A stretch of 64,000 nt of DNA from Adineta vaga (Eukaryota > Rotifera): contig CP075496.1 in NCBI GenBank assembly GCA_021613535.1, positions 5,146,001-5,210,000 on the forward strand. The letters run 5' to 3'. Position numbers and translations under genes: made by a program. The notes under the pieces were generated by a model. That model made no database searches, was not told the origin of the DNA, and was given only the letters and a program-made list of their open reading frames with translations. This document shows positions 40,351-52,390 of this stretch, one piece after another; the stretch's first letter is position 1; the number at the start of each line of letters is the position of its first letter.

Positions 40351-41755
40351 TTTCGTTTTTTATATATTTAGATAGTATAAAAATTAAGAAAAAACAATTA
40401 TTTTGTTAATAATAAATATTTATAATATATTTAAGAACTTTTAAGATCACGCGAAGTTTTGTATGATGTCTTTAATTATTTAAAATGAGCAATTAATAGT
40501 TTTCATATTTCAAAAAAATACAAAAGATTTACTAATCATCATCAAGAAATGACGTTTTTTACTCCACTGAATACATATCTATTTCTTATAAGTAAAAGTT
40601 TAATTGTCTTTCTATGAAGGAGTCAGAGGATGTCAGAAATAAAACATGAGTCAAGTAAGTTATAACACATGATTCGAATACATTGCATCTATTCGTAAAT
40701 GTAGGATGCAATTTTGAAATATTACGAAGTGCATATTTCGATCATCAACTAAACACATGATTAAATATATATACAACGCAAAAAGACGAAAATAAATGGA
40801 GAGAGTACAATATGATTCATATTTATTTTGTAAAACGCACTTTTAAATAGTAACTTATTGTTCGTAACGTTGAAAAACAAATACAATAAGTTAATCATAA
40901 AGATACGTCACGCCATACCGAAAATACTTAGTCATTCTCAAACAAACTTACAGAAGGTATGTTTAAGAAGATGTCAATGTTTGTAAAAACGCAAGCGATT
41001 TTGTTTTGTAATTAGTCATTCATTCGAAAGTATCTTATTCACTGATTGATAAGTATACATATGTATATTGACAGAAAAATCGGAAAAAGAATCTTTTTGT
41101 TTTTAATTCAATTGTATCTACCCAGCAGTGACATCTTTCGTTTGAATTCTAAAAAGGATTTTTTACCTATTTAAGAACATTCTTTATTATCGATTTAAGC
41201 AATAGAAACGTATTTAACAATTAATTACTTCATATATTGTGAGATAATTATAAAACATCATTGAAATCCGTTCGAAGGTCCAATATACATCTCATGGCGG
41301 TCGATTACACAAAGACCGTACGAAAAGCACGCGTTATGTTTCTATTGATATGTTGATTATTTACGATTTTTTGCCCATTGATTATTATTCTTTATTCGTT
41401 TGTATTTTGTAAAAGGACATTGTCGCGTGTGGTCACCGTCGTCATCAATCCTGTTTTCTATTGTTCATAGTGTACATAGGCCTTGTCTATCTATTCCCGT
41501 TTCGTGTCTTGATTTATTTCGACGTTTTGTACCTATGTAAAAAGAAAAAACTGAAAAGCGACCATTCAACATTGATTAATTTCAACTAGCAAACCCCGGC
41601 TGATTATTTTCAACGTTTTTCTATTTTTGATCAAGCAGTGTTCTCTTTGTTCAATACTTTCTATATAAATATAGTAAGTTATATTTGCTTAAAATAAGAT
41701 TTTTTTATCAATTTTATCCTTTTTGCGTAGTTATTTCTATATACTTATATTTCCT
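40351..41755. other. 1.4 kb intergenic
   Basis: 3' UTR of the RLR gene and the promoter region of the Pumilio gene. No coding sequence supported. A GCGTAG acceptor-like site near 41730, 26 nt before the ATG, may end a leader intron. Confidence 0.4.
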
Positions 41756-44700
41756 ATGATGTGGTCTTCACAGGGAAATACGGATTACAATTCAAATGGT
41801 AATTTGTTTGTTTAAATTTTGGCAAATTTTTATCTATGAATTCTTTTTTTTCCATTTTTTAGAGCGTTCAGCGCATTCAGTTTCACAACCAATTAATATG
41901 CCAAATCGACCATTGGATTTGACCGCAGGTTACGTTGACACACACAGTGCGGTTTTTTCACCCAAGTCAACAGATCCAACTAATCTCGGTGTTAATATGT
42001 GTATGAATATATTAGAAGGTGATAATTCACCACGCGTGAAAGATAATACAATTAAAGATGTTTCACAACGTTTACAAAATATGAAAATTTATGTAAGTAA
42101 AATAAACATTTCTAATACATTTAGTTCACTTTCGCTTATATGTGTGACCATTGATTCGCATTACTAGTCTATGATAGGATAATAGATTACCCCCATGTTG
42201 TATAGTTAATATTCAGTTGATTATTGATAACAGATCTGATCTTCAGTAGTGAGCAATCTGATTTGAATGATAAGAATAATCTTGATGAATTTCATAATAT
42301 TCATTCCTCCATTTTATTCTATTCTAGACTGACAGTGATAATGATAAAAAAGCACATGATAATCCAAATGAATTTCATGTTGATGATGGTAAATCCGATG
42401 AAACAGTAGGTGATAATGTATTACCAAATACAAGTCGTAAACAATCACCACGCGCATCGCCTGGTCATATTCATAATGATTTACCAAATGGTAGTACTAA
42501 TGAAAATCTTTCATCCAATGATCCAATGGGTCCTCACAATGATATTAATGATAGTGGTTTACCATCAGTACATTCAGTAATGAATGGTATGCCAACAGCA
42601 TCCGTACCGATACCATTTCAACGAATGCAACCAAATGATCATCAACAACAAATGTTAATTTATCAACAACAGCAACAACAAGCGTAAATAACAATTAAAA
42701 TGACGAAATATAGTTTTTTTAAAATAACGTTGTTCATCCATTTTTAGTTATCAAGCTCAACAATATCAAATGCTTCAACAGCAAGTAGCGCATTATGAAA
42801 TGGATCCGCGTACTACAAACTTTCAACCATTCGATTATACATTAATTCAACCACAATCGTTAGTTTTTTTAAATTTTCTTTTCATTCAAACACGAACATT
42901 TTTCTTCTTTCAAGATATGAAAGTCAATCAATTATTTCCGCTTTTAATCCACAAGCATCAGGCACAGCACAACAAGATCCTCAGCTAGCTAATCTTGCTC
43001 AAGGTCCATTAATGCCTTGGTTACAAAGCACTGTTGCTGCACAACAACAATCCGCTAATCAACAAACACCATATGGTTCATCATCCAATCAATATATACT
43101 AAATAATTCTCAAGATAATTATTTACAAACATTAGCAAATTTTCATCAAACACCAGGTACGCATCCATCGTTTCAACCTCAATATTGGTCAGCAGTTCCA
43201 ACTACTCTCATGTTTTCCGCTCCACCATCGCAAACAATGCTAGCACAACAACAATCATTAAATAATGAACAACAATCACCACAATCGAAAACTAACAATA
43301 ACAATAATAATCGTCCATTGACACCTTCAAATTCCAATGATTTATTGAGTACATCACAACCCAATCAACAACAATTTATGAATATGCCTCGTACTGCGCA
43401 AACACCACGTATGACAAATGAAAGTTGATTTTTGTTAGAACGATTCTAATCCACTTCTATTTTAGTTAATTTTCCATACTATGCAGCTGCTTCACCAACC
43501 TTCCTTGATCCAGCTTTAATGATGCAAACATCCAGAGCACCTAATGGTTCACCGAACATTCGCATGTATCAACAACAAGTACCAATTCCAAGTATTTTAT
43601 TCTGAAATTCAATCTTTTTATTCACATCGTATATATCTTATTTTAGTCAATACAAATAATCAAGGTGGTCTTTATGGCAGTCCAGTAGCAAGTTCACTTT
43701 CAAGTTCATTCAATGGTAAGTTAAAATCGATTGATTAGCCAGAGATCACAAGGCACAAATATTCTAGAAGCTTTGTTTCAGTTGTATCAAAATAATCTTT
43801 CTATATAAAACTACACTAACTAATCAAAGAAAAGATAGATATTTTGTCTGTGAATTCGAAATGAATAAGAATTTTCATTCTTTACTATGGTTGTCTGATT
43901 TGATTTGACATGGTTGTCTGTTATTTGTCATCATTTTGTTTTGTTCTTTTTACAAAAAATTCGAGACATTTCATTTAGTTATTTTTGCAATTCAGAAAAG
44001 ATGACTAAACCAATGGTAACATGACGTTGCCCGAGATTCGATCTTCAAAATTCTCATTGATTACTAATTATTAGAGAATTGTTTGTTTTATACTTAGCAG
44101 TTCCTTTTCAACTAAAGTCTTTCTTCTTCATAGATGCATATACTGTTCCAAATCCACGACGTGACGGTTCCATAGTTGATTTCTCTCGTTTTCCAGGTGA
44201 TCCTCGTCTACCAAAACAAGGTCAACAACAGCAACAACAACAACAACAAACGCCGTTATTTCACGGTCAAATCAGTGGTCTACCACCCTCACCGGCTTAT
44301 AACAATTTAATACCATCAATGACTCCACCACCAACTTCTAACACTGCAACATTTGATGGTATGTTCAATACTCGATTTTTTCCTCCAAATGGTTCATCAA
44401 CTGGTGGATCTCAACAACAAATTCTCAATGGTAATGATATGTATGTTGGCCGTCGTAGTGTGGGTAGCATCAGTGGAACAATGCCAAGTTTTTATCCTCC
44501 AAATGTATTTGGTGGTAATGGAAACTGCCAATAACTTACCCGGAAATGGCAATGCTCGTGATGCAAATATTAATCGAAGTAAATTATTGGACGATTTTCG
44601 TAATAGTCGAATGCCAAATTTACAATTACGTGATGTTGTTGGTCATTTTACGGAATTTTCAATGGATCAACATGGTTCAAGATTTATTCAACAAAAACTT

Positions 44701-47027
44701 GAACGTGCAACTAATAGTGAAAAAGATATGGTCTTCAAAGAAATTCTTCCTAATTCATCTCAATTAATGACCGATGTCTTCGGAAATTATGTTATTCAAG
44801 TAAGAAATCACAAACGAATAATCGTTCTTTTTCTTAAAAACATTCTATATTTTAGAAATTTTTCGAATTTGGTACAGTTGAACATAAAGGACATTTGGCT
44901 CATCGCATTCGTGGAAATGTTCTAACACTTGCATTGCAAATGTATGGCTGTCGTGTTATTCAAAAAGCTGTCGAAACTTTACCAGGCGACTTTCAATTGC
45001 AAATAGCAAGAGAATTAGAAGGCAATGTAGTGAAATGTATTGAAGATCAAAATGGTAATCATGTTATCCAAAAATGTATTGAATGTTGTTCAAGTGAAAG
45101 TATTGAATTTATTATACGAGATGTAACCAGACAAGTTTTCTCACTTTCATCGCATCCATATGGTTGTCGAGTCATTCAGCGTATATTAGAAAATTGTAAA
45201 GATTTTCAAACACGACCAATACTTGACATCTTATATAATGAATTGGACAATCTTGTGCAAGATCAATATGGTAAGAAATATCTAGGAATGAAAAGATTCA
45301 ATTTTTGTTTTTTGTTTCGTGTTTTAGGAAATTATGTCATTCAACATGTATTAGAGCATGGCAAAGTCGAAGATCGAACTCGTATAATTAATGCTATAAC
45401 CGGTCGTGTATTACAGTTATCACAACATAAATTTGCCAGGTAAGAAAAAAATCTCGCGTTAAAGTTAATCGAATACACATGTCATTTGTTTGTTTCTTTG
45501 TTTTAGTAATGTTGTAGAAAAATGTGTTACGTATGCAACAAGGGATGAAAGACGACAGCTTATTGATGAAGTTGTCACATCTGGTGATGGGTAAAGTTGA
45601 CTGCTTAAAGATTTACATGAGAATTAGATAATATTGTTGATTTCTTCTTTCTAGACCTAATTGTGCTTTATTAACAATGATGAAAGATCAGTTTGCTAAT
45701 TATGTTGTTCAAAAGGTAAGTTATTTATTTAACATTTTTCCATACGATAAACTTATACATTGAAAATCAATGAAAAAAGTTAAGAAGTAATCTATTCCTA
45801 AAAAATTCATCGTTGTGCTTTTACGATGATTAAGAACTATTCAATGACTAATATGTAAAAGAAAAGAAAAGTAACTTGAAATCTAGCTCCTTCATACTGA
45901 CATATATGATTAATAGAGCTGACAATATGCACGATTTGCATAAATTGACTATGTTGAATTAATCATTATTTTAATAAATTATGCTCATAACAGATTTGAA
46001 ATTGTCAATTGTTCTAAGAACATGAAATAATAACTGTTGAGCTGTTCAAGATTATTTTAATCCGATTTCAACATTTCAATCATTCTCAACGATGAATACA
46101 AGTACTTTTTGAATATTTCTTACTGACATTCTTTATCCTTTCCATTTTCTACAGCACGCTTTTAGTTTTCTCAAACCGCCTTCTCTCCTCTTCATCAACA
46201 TAGCTTGTGATTCAATCACATACGCACGTCGAGAAAAGAAAATACTAACTGGATAAAATTAGATCGATACTCTTTGAACTACACAAATAATTGTTGATTG
46301 AATATAGAACTCGCTTTTTTTCTCTTCTCCATTCGAAAGAAAAGAAACGATGCTTTTCTACTGTCTAACCGTAGACTATTGTATAGTTTCATTGATATAG
46401 AAAGTATTCTAATTCAAAGATTTGCAATCGCTTACGTTTTTAACGTTAATTATTACAAAACTATTCATATCATCAAAGATATAATGTTTATGGACGGACA
46501 TTTGATTCAGTGTTTCAGAATAATAGACGATCGTCGTCTTTTTTCATATCAAAATACATTAGCAAACATTGACATCAAAGATTCTTTGTTTCGGAATGAG
46601 CTTTCTTAACTTCCTACGCATGCCCATCATTAAATATTCTCTCATGAATCTTTCCACTTACAATAGAAGCTAGTTCTATTATCTTTGATATATTTATATT
46701 CATTCTCAAAAGAATTCTATTGAAAATTGTCTTTTTTCCTGATCTAGTCTTTTTTTCTTAATTAATAATCCAAAACAAGAAGATTTTTTTTATTTATATT
46801 TAATTTGTTTTTCTTCTTCTTCTTGTTCAAATCAGATGATTGATGTTGCTGAACCTCCTCAACGAAAAATTCTCTTACAAAAAGTTCGACCACATATTCA
46901 ATCACTTCGAAAATTCACCTATGGAAAACATATTATTACTAAACTTGAAAAATATCTTAGTAAAAGTACAGACATGGCCTCAATGTCATCATCAAATTCG
47001 AACGGTTTATCACATTATGACAATTAA
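41756..47027 (+). CDS. pum: Pumilio-family RNA-binding translational repressor
   Basis: Exons 41756-41798, 41863-42092, 42328-42683, 42748-42858, 42915-43423, 43466-43591, 43647-43715, 44134-44799, 44856-45270, 45328-45439, 45507-45590, 45655-45715 and 46836-47027. The N-terminal half is Gln/Asn/Pro-rich and disordered, with a polyQ run near 44221-44250. The C-terminal half is a full PUF domain of eight repeats, opening [23 protein letters not shown]-contacting triplets are recognisable in [53 protein letters not shown] and [11 protein letters not shown] proteins bind UGUANAUA in 3' UTRs and repress or destabilise mRNAs. The last intron is 1.1 kb. Between the disordered region and the PUF domain (about 44515-44535) the reading frame must shift by +1; no GT-AG intron explains it. 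Confidence 0.93.
44221..44250 (+). repeat. CAA/CAG repeat encoding polyglutamine in Pumilio
   Basis: A mixed CAA/CAG tract in frame, encoding about nine consecutive Gln between PRLPKQG and TPLFHG. Such tracts are common in the disordered part of Pumilio proteins. Confidence 0.8.
45716..46835 (+). other. Large last intron of Pumilio
   Basis: A 1.1 kb GT-AG intron between PUF repeats 7 and 8; the exon resumes [17 protein letters not shown] see no coding sequence inside it. It is much longer than the usual 50-70 nt introns here and may hold regulatory sequence or a small RNA that I cannot recognise. Confidence 0.5.
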
Positions 47028-48473
47028 CATATATATTTTGTTTGCTCTGTTTTCTTGTTTTTTTTCTCTGTTATTCTCTAGTTAGTTTGTTTGTTTCCTT
47101 CGTTTTCATTGCGTGACAGTGGTCGCTCTCAAACTTTGTATGTCTGGTTTTTTTTTGCTCTGTATATACATTTATATATATATATATATATACCTGGCTC
47201 AGGCAATGTGTTTTAGTCTTGCCAGCCTCAGACTGTGTTGATGATCATCCAAAAAAGATTTTTTTTGTTATCTTATTTATCTTGTTGTTGTTGCTCAAAA
47301 AAAAAGAAAACAAAAGACCAGAAAAGACGAATCATGATTTTGTACAGTTTTCTTGTTAATCATCTGTAATCGATTCAGTTTTCTATATTCTATAAATATC
47401 TTTCTGTATATGTTTTGTGTGTGTAATTCATATAATGTAAAGAAGTTTCGTTTAAAGTGTCATACACTTTCTACTGAAGGAGAAAGAAAAACCAAACATG
47501 ATATGTGAATTCATACTCGAACGGTGAAAAAAATTGAAAAGAAATTTCGGAATAGTTTATTGACCGCTGCGCGCACAGTTTATTTTTGTTTCCGTCTTTA
47601 TTATATACGTCCCTTTTTTCTTCTTTTTCTTTTCTTTTCTTTTTTCTTTTTCTTTTTCTTTTCTCAGGGAAATGTGTGACGATATCACGCATTTCACTAT
47701 CATACGCACACGTACGTTTTCTTTTCTTTGTTTTTTGGGTTTCGTATATAGATGTTTTTCTTTTCCTTTCTTTCTTTTTTTGTATCCAGGAACGATTTTG
47801 TTGTTTTTTTTTCGTCAAACTTCAATCTGTTTAACTTGTTCTGGTTCTTTCTTCATGTAGTGAATGACCTGATTTTTCTTTTGTTCTTTTGTTTTCTTTT
47901 CATAAAGTCTCAGTTTTTTTCTTTCTTCTTTTGTTTGCTCTTCTTTTTTTCTCTCTATTCATCTGTTTGCATCACCCAACTATATACATGTACTACTAAC
48001 GAAAAATAAATAGACAGAGAAAAAAAACTCAACAAATGATGCTCTTTCTTGGACGATCAACGGAAAAGGAATAAATTTATAAATATTCATCTTACTCAAT
48101 AAGTGTATGATGGCAATCAATGTTGATTTTGGGGAAATCTTATACGAAAGATATAAAAAAAAGAAAGTTAACTTCTAAGTTTGAATGACTGTTATAATGT
48201 TCTCCTATTCATTAGCATAAGCAATGATTAGAGGAAGATGTTGAAGAAGGATATTCAAGTAGATCGAGTGACAATTAGTCTTTTGTATGAAGCGAACGCG
48301 TCATCATTTCTCGCCGCCATCCATCTTCCGCTCCAATGCAAATAAAACTTCTTCTCTCGCTTCTTTTCTTTTTTCCGCTTCTTCAGATTCCTATAATTCA
48401 TAAGTAATATTTTATATTCATGGATAGTCAAAATCTACCACAAGTTTATCGAGTAATATAGTACAAAATAATT
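47028..48473. other. Pumilio 3' UTR and vWA1 promoter region
   Basis: Pyrimidine-rich, low-complexity sequence. A perfect Pumilio response element TGTATATA sits at 47161-47168, and a (TA)n run at about 47173-47193. The open frames here (around 47586-48009) are T-rich artefacts. Confidence 0.45.
47161..47168 (+). promoter_or_regulatory. Candidate Pumilio response element in the Pumilio 3' UTR
   Basis: TGTATATA matches the PUF consensus UGUANAUA 134 nt after the Pumilio stop codon. It would be in the mRNA sense strand. In AT-rich DNA this 8-mer can arise by chance. Confidence 0.35.
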
Positions 48474-49723
48474 ATGCAGTCACATCAACATTCCGGTTCG
48501 AGTCAAGCTCCTCCACCACCACCATATCATAATAACATGCAACAGACTCATCAACCGATCAACTATAACCGACCAGCCGAAGAACGTATGGCTGATTTTC
48601 AACAACTTGTTGCTCGCTATGAGAGTAAGATTTTAATTAAGATTTATATTAATAAAAAGAAAATGAACAGAAATAACTTGTTTTTCGATAATTATTTAGT
48701 CAATCATACATTTGCAACAAAATTACGCGTTCTTGAAGGTTACGAGATCGTCTTCATTTGTGATGATTCAGGCTCGATGAATACTCCACTCGGTAATTTC
48801 ATTTTGATCGTCTATTATCTTGATAAAATTAAATTATCTGATTATTTCAGGAGATCTTTCCGGCCCGTTTGATAAAATGCCATCTCGCTGTAAGATTTAA
48901 TACATTGCACTTTTAACTTTAGTTTTTCTATTTTATTAATTACAGGGGATGAACTTAAACAGACAGTATCTATTGTTGTGGATTTAGCAAGTGTTTTTGA
49001 TCCTGATGGTGTGGACATTTATTTTCTCAATCGTGAACCAATATTTCATGTTCAAAATTCTGAACAATTAATACCGATTTTCTCCATACCTCCAGCTGGT
49101 AAATTACAAAGAAAAGAAAAGAAAATAAACATAACTTTTTATGTTATTATATGCATTTTATAATTCAGGTCCAACGCCCATTGTTCCGGTTTTTCGACGT
49201 GTACTTCGTGATAAACAACATGAAATTGAAGAACGTAAATTACTGATACTTTTAGCAACTGATGGTGTTCCAACGGATAATCAAGGTCATCGAGATATTC
49301 GTTCATTTGAATATGTACTTAAACACGAACGTAAACCAACAGATCGTATTCCAGTAACAATCATTGCTTGTACAGATGATGATGATTGTATTGGATATTT
49401 AAATGATTGGGATAAGAAAATTCCTAATCTTGATGTTGTTGATGATTATCGAAATGAGAAAAAAGAAATTCAAGGGCGTCAAGGAAAACATTTTCCATTC
49501 AGTTTTGGTGATGTATGTAAAATTATGTTCTTTGATAAATATCTCGAACGAATTATATTTGATTTTTTTTATTAAGTATGTCGTAAAAATTCTTATGGGT
49601 GGTGTTGATAGTTGGTTTGATGATCTAGATGAAAAGAAAGTTACTACTGATGGTTATGGACGACCAAGTAAAAGTAGAGATTCCAAACGGAAAACGAAGA
49701 TGTCTTATTCAATAATCAAGTAA
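48474..49723 (+). CDS. vWA-domain protein, tandem copy 1
   Basis: Exons 48474-48624, 48700-48792, 48851-48889, 48946-49098, 49169-49512 and 49577-49723 give about 308 aa. A Pro/Gln/His-rich N-terminus leads to a conserved helix (MADFQQLVARYEINHTFATK), then a von Willebrand A-type fold: YEIVFICDDSGSM carries the MIDAS DxSxS (D72, S74, S76) and LLATDGVPT the MIDAS Thr/Asp. Then come TIIACTDDDDCIGYLNDW and FPFSFGDYVVKILMGGVDSW. Cytosolic; probably metal-dependent protein binding. Copies 2 and 3 end in CaaX boxes. Here the frame ends MSYSIIK, but a shift of one base reads RRCLIQ and stop, a CaaX box, so the lipidation signal appears to have been lost by a frameshift or hidden by a sequence error. 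Function not known. Confidence 0.85.
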
Positions 49724-50676
49724 TTATATGCCAATCATCTTTTTTTTTCAAAAACATACATGAATATTCAATTGTTTGCTGTCTTTTATAGACATTCGAA
49801 TGATCATTTTCAATCTAGAACTTTGATACATATTTCGGAAATAGATGATTGATCACATGATTAATTGAATAAAATGTATTCGAATTGTTACACATCTATT
49901 TTTTGCTTTACAATTTGTTTATTCATATTGTACAACGAGAAATATTTGGTGTTACTTTTTCAACGAAATTTCATTTCCAGTAGAATGTTATACAACAAAG
50001 ATCTTCTTTCTTTCTTTTTTTTATCTCTTTAACATCTATGTGTGAATGATGTATATACTGTTCCTTTCACTGTTTGCGTTTCTGAATTATTCACATCGAT
50101 ATTTCCTCATGGCTTTTAGCTTGTTAATCAAAATTATGTTCATGACTTCTTTCTCTCTCTCTCTCTCTGTCTTTTTTGTAATAGTTCTATGGGAGAATAA
50201 AATTTTTAATAATAATTTGACAAAGATGAAGAAGGTCAAACATCATACATTTTGTCTCTTGATTGCTTTAGTCATAAAAGGAGAAAAGCGAGGGAAAAAA
50301 GAGAACGTAGTAGTTTGTTACTAGTTGCAATCAAGAAATTGTTTTTCCTCTTTCTTCTTGCGTTATTTGTCTACATAGCGTCATTGATGAATTGACGTCA
50401 AAATAAAGAAAGACAACATTTTACATTGTCGTCCGTTCTTATTCACGATACCTGCATAGTTCTGTCTCGCTTTTTTTTATTGTTTAAGTAATAACAATGA
50501 GACAAGAGTTGTGATATAATATAAAACAAACTAGTCTTAGATACTTTCATGTCTTTTGTCTCGTGTCTCCGTAGAAACTTATTTATCTGATAGGTTAGAT
50601 AAAGAAGAGTGAGCTGGAGAACAACAGATGTATGTGTTTTTTCTTGTTCTAATAGAAACTCGACAGATTTACATCG
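49724..50676. other. Gap between vWA copies 1 and 2
   Basis: AT-rich; a (CT)n run near 50155-50168. An acceptor-like TTCTAATAG ends about 22 nt before the copy 2 ATG. No coding sequence supported. Confidence 0.4.
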
Positions 50677-52390
50677 ATGCATCCACAATATGGTTCACCA
50701 TCACCATCAGCACCACCTCTACCAAATCAATATCCTCAACCAATTGGTGTTCAATCTCCACAACAAAGAACAATTCCATTAAATCAAGAAGAACGTTTAC
50801 GTAAATTTCAATATTTAGTCGATCGATATGAAATTAATCGAACATTTGCAACAAGATTAAGAGCTTTGGATGGCTATGAAATCGTTTTTATTGTTGATGG
50901 TAAGTTAAATTTAAGAAACAACAATACAATATTATGAACTTGAACTTCTATTAGGAAAAAAGAGGGATCAACTTCGATAGAATAAAACTTTTTTTTTCAG
51001 CTCATTTTTTATTCTATTATATTCTCAAGAGAATATGTGCTGCTATATAGATGGTAGTATTGTGAAAAAGAATAATGGTAAAATGAGGAATTTTTTTTAT
51101 CAGAAGCTTTGTTCTAATGATATCTTATTATTTATTTATACCTCTCATTTGCTAAAAATACTTGGAATTGAAAGCTCAAGTGATATTTCTATAACAAGAA
51201 AGAACGATTATTGAAATGACTTTCTCTTTTCCCTTTTTTCGAAAAATCCTTTCTATTAAATTAAATAAGATCTCAACTTTTCGAGTGTAACGTTCGAGAA
51301 CATTCTTTTTTTTCTTCTCCTTCTGTCGGAATAGAATTTTTTAATTTATTATTTAAATATCGATAACATAACTATTTGCTTTCGACTCGTAGATTCCGGA
51401 TCGATGAATACACCACTCGGTAGGTTATTTATCTAGGAAAAAAACTTAAAAAAAAAATATAGATCATATTTTTTCTATTTTCCAGGTGATGTTTCTAATC
51501 CATATGATCAAAGTCCAAGAAGATGGGATGAACTTCGACAAACGGTCTCAATTGTCGTTGATATTGCTTCCGTGTAAGTTTTTCCTTTTAATTTCTAATA
51601 GTTTTTCAACGAGATTTCTTCGTTCTTTAATTTAGTTTCGATCCCGATGGTGTTGGTAAATAAAACACTTAAGTGTGTATAATTAAATTATTTCTTCTTG
51701 ATTCTTTAGATGTATTCTTCTTAAATCGTGAACCATTACGCCATGTAAAAAGTTCAGAAGAACTCATTCCTATATTTGCTATTCCACCTACTGGTATACA
51801 TGAGTATAAATATATATCAACTGAATTTGTGCTTCATTTTTGGATTCTGAATAGGTCCAACGCCAATTGTTCGAATACTTCGATATGTTCTTCGAGAAAA
51901 ACAATTGGAAATTCAAGAACGTAAATTATTAATTTTGATTGCTACAGATGGTGTACCAACCAATGAACATGGTCAACAAGATATTAAATCTCTTGAATAT
52001 GCACTTCGTTATGATCGAAAACCACCGGAACGTGTACCAGTAACAATTATTGCTTGTACAGATGATAATGATTGTATTGGATATTTAAATGATTGGGATA
52101 AGAAAATTCCTAATCTTGATGTTGCAGATGATTACAGATCCGAAAGAAAAGAAATTCTTAAAACTCAAGGAAAAGAATTTCCATTCAGTTTTGGTGATGT
52201 ATGTTAAAGATATATTTTGATATCTCATAATCTCGATGTGTTTTTGTTTTCTTTCAAGTATGTTGTCAAAGTCTTGATGGGTGGCATCGATGAATGGTTT
52301 GATAGACTTGATGAACGTCGGGTAACTAGTCGTACGTCTTCAGGTCGACGTTCAAGAAAAGATAAAAAAGATAAATGTTTGATATTATAA
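50677..52390 (+). CDS. vWA-domain protein, tandem copy 2, CaaX-terminated
   Basis: Exons 50677-50899, 51393-51419, 51486-51573, 51636-51655, 51710-51793, 51855-52198 and 52259-52390 give about 305 aa. A Pro/Ser-rich N-terminus precedes the conserved helix (RLRKFQYLVDRYEINRTFAT) and the vWA fold; the MIDAS DSGSM is assembled across an intron (IVD then DSGSM). LIATDGVPT, TIIACTDDNDCIGYL and FPFSFGDYVVKVLMGG follow. The C-terminus is polybasic and ends KDKKDKCLIL, a CaaX box whose final Leu favours geranylgeranylation, so attachment to the inner face of a membrane is likely. Two exons are tiny (27 and 20 nt), and intron positions differ from copies 1 and 3. Function not known. Confidence 0.85.

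Noticed and set aside
44403-44460. A 55 nt GT-AG intron that would reconcile the two Pumilio frames
   Set aside because: Splicing here would force translation of about 70 nt in a frame with poor composition while discarding clearly coding sequence; kept only as an alternative to a frame shift.
46298-46609. 103-codon plus-strand frame inside the last Pumilio intron
   Set aside because: AT-rich, no homology, no splice sites in frame with flanking PUF repeats.
47471-48009. Several overlapping open frames on both strands rich in Phe/Ser or Lys/Arg
   Set aside because: They arise from pyrimidine-rich low-complexity sequence in the Pumilio 3' UTR; no domain, no splice logic, shadows on both strands.
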